This document shows, piece by piece, positions 5,462 through 5,819 of a stretch of DNA of 5,819 bases; positions within the stretch are counted from its first letter, which is position 1, and each line of letters begins with the position of its first letter. The notes under the pieces are model-generated. The model saw only the letters and a list, made by a program, of their open reading frames with translations. It was not told the origin of the DNA and searched no databases. The stretch lies in the NCBI GenBank assembly GCA_937927525.1, contig CALBDR010000205.1, positions 1-5,819 of the forward strand. The letters run 5' to 3'. The stretch is from an uncultured Candidatus Melainabacteria bacterium. Lineage in GTDB: Bacteria > Cyanobacteriota > Vampirovibrionia > LMEP-6097. The position numbers were made by a program, and so were the translations under genes.

Positions 5462-5819
5462 ATGCAGCGCTTTCTTATTAGTTTATTTATTTTTTGTGGC
5501 TTACTCTGTCTGAGCTCTTGCTCTGAGGAGCTTGCAAATAAAACTTTAAAAGAGCTTGCTGATGAGACTTTAACTGCAAAGATGCTTTTTAAAGTTGAGT
5601 ACCGTGAGTTTCTAAAAGATAGAATTACTGAGTATAGGTTTTTTGATGAACCTATCGTTAATACTACCGTGCTTCATGATCCAGGAATTCATAATCCTGA
5701 GTTTAGTAATTTTGATTCTAAACTTGAAAGATTGTCCCCACTTAAGTTTGGCAAAGCCAAAATCATAGCCCGTAAACTTAAAGAGTTAAAGTATAAGAAT
5801 AGGTTTCCTTGGAAAGAGA
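5462..5819 (+). CDS. Predicted lipoprotein, C-terminus off the right edge
   Basis: From ATG 5462 there are 119 open codons to the window edge. The N-terminus is a textbook lipoprotein signal peptide: MQR, a hydrophobic core (FLISLFIFCGLLCL) and the lipobox LSSC. The mature protein would start at lipid-modified C20 and be anchored to a membrane on the far side of the cytoplasmic membrane. S and E follow the cysteine, so there is no Asp+2 inner-membrane retention signal if Gram-negative sorting applies. The mature part is charged and helical (ANKTLKELADETLTAKML, residues 25-42), then mixed, with HDPGIHNPEFSNFDSKLERL (72-91) and a basic stretch AKIIARKLKELKYKNR (99-114). I do not recognise the domain. 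It starts 53 bases after the ATPase gene on the same strand; co-transcription is possible but not evident. The real length is unknown. Confidence 0.8.
   Translation, partial: MQRFLISLFIFCGLLCLSSCSEELANKTLKELADETLTAKMLFKVEYREFLKDRITEYRFFDEPIVNTTVLHDPGIHNPEFSNFDSKLERLSPLKFGKAKIIARKLKELKYKNRFPWKE

Overview
The window is an AT-rich bacterial segment. Shine-Dalgarno sites (AGGAG, AGGA) appear in front of some genes, and a lipoprotein signal peptide with an LSSC lipobox suggests a Gram-negative-type envelope. The standard bacterial code fits all frames. No marker fixes the taxon. A low-GC uncultured-type lineage such as Vampirovibrionia/Gastranaerophilales or Dependentiae is only a guess from overall flavour.

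Layout, left to right. (1) A minus-strand gene of unknown function runs off the left edge (1-587). It is divergent from a 402-aa gene of unknown function (715-1923) that carries about three degenerate internal repeats. The 127 bp between them hold an extended -10 promoter for the rightward gene. (2) surE (1953-2723), a 5'/3'-nucleotidase, starts with GTG immediately behind a perfect TATAAT box. (3) A hairpin at 2722-2741 separates surE from a convergent pair of tiny membrane-protein genes on the minus strand (2925-3140 and 2746-2922). The 58-aa second member is easily missed. (4) A plus-strand reading frame (3184-4155) is a relic of the AAA_14/DUF4143 ATPase family. It has lost its P-loop and an internal block but kept the Walker B strand and the nuclease-like C-terminal domain. 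(5) A complete AAA_14/DUF4143 ATPase (best start 4203, end 5408) follows. (6) A lipoprotein gene opens at 5462 and runs off the right edge.

The most notable feature is a shared promoter design. For surE, the small membrane operon and the intact ATPase, a sigma-70-like promoter places the predicted transcription start on, or within two bases of, the start codon, implying leaderless mRNAs. Two of these promoters also carry inverted repeats in or over the spacer and -10 box, as expected of repressor operators. For the ATPase this moves the start from ATG 4185, which lies inside the promoter, to GTG 4203.

No RNA genes, CRISPR array, insertion sequence or attachment site are visible. No shared pathway links these genes. 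The window looks like a housekeeping gene (surE) set among accessory genes.
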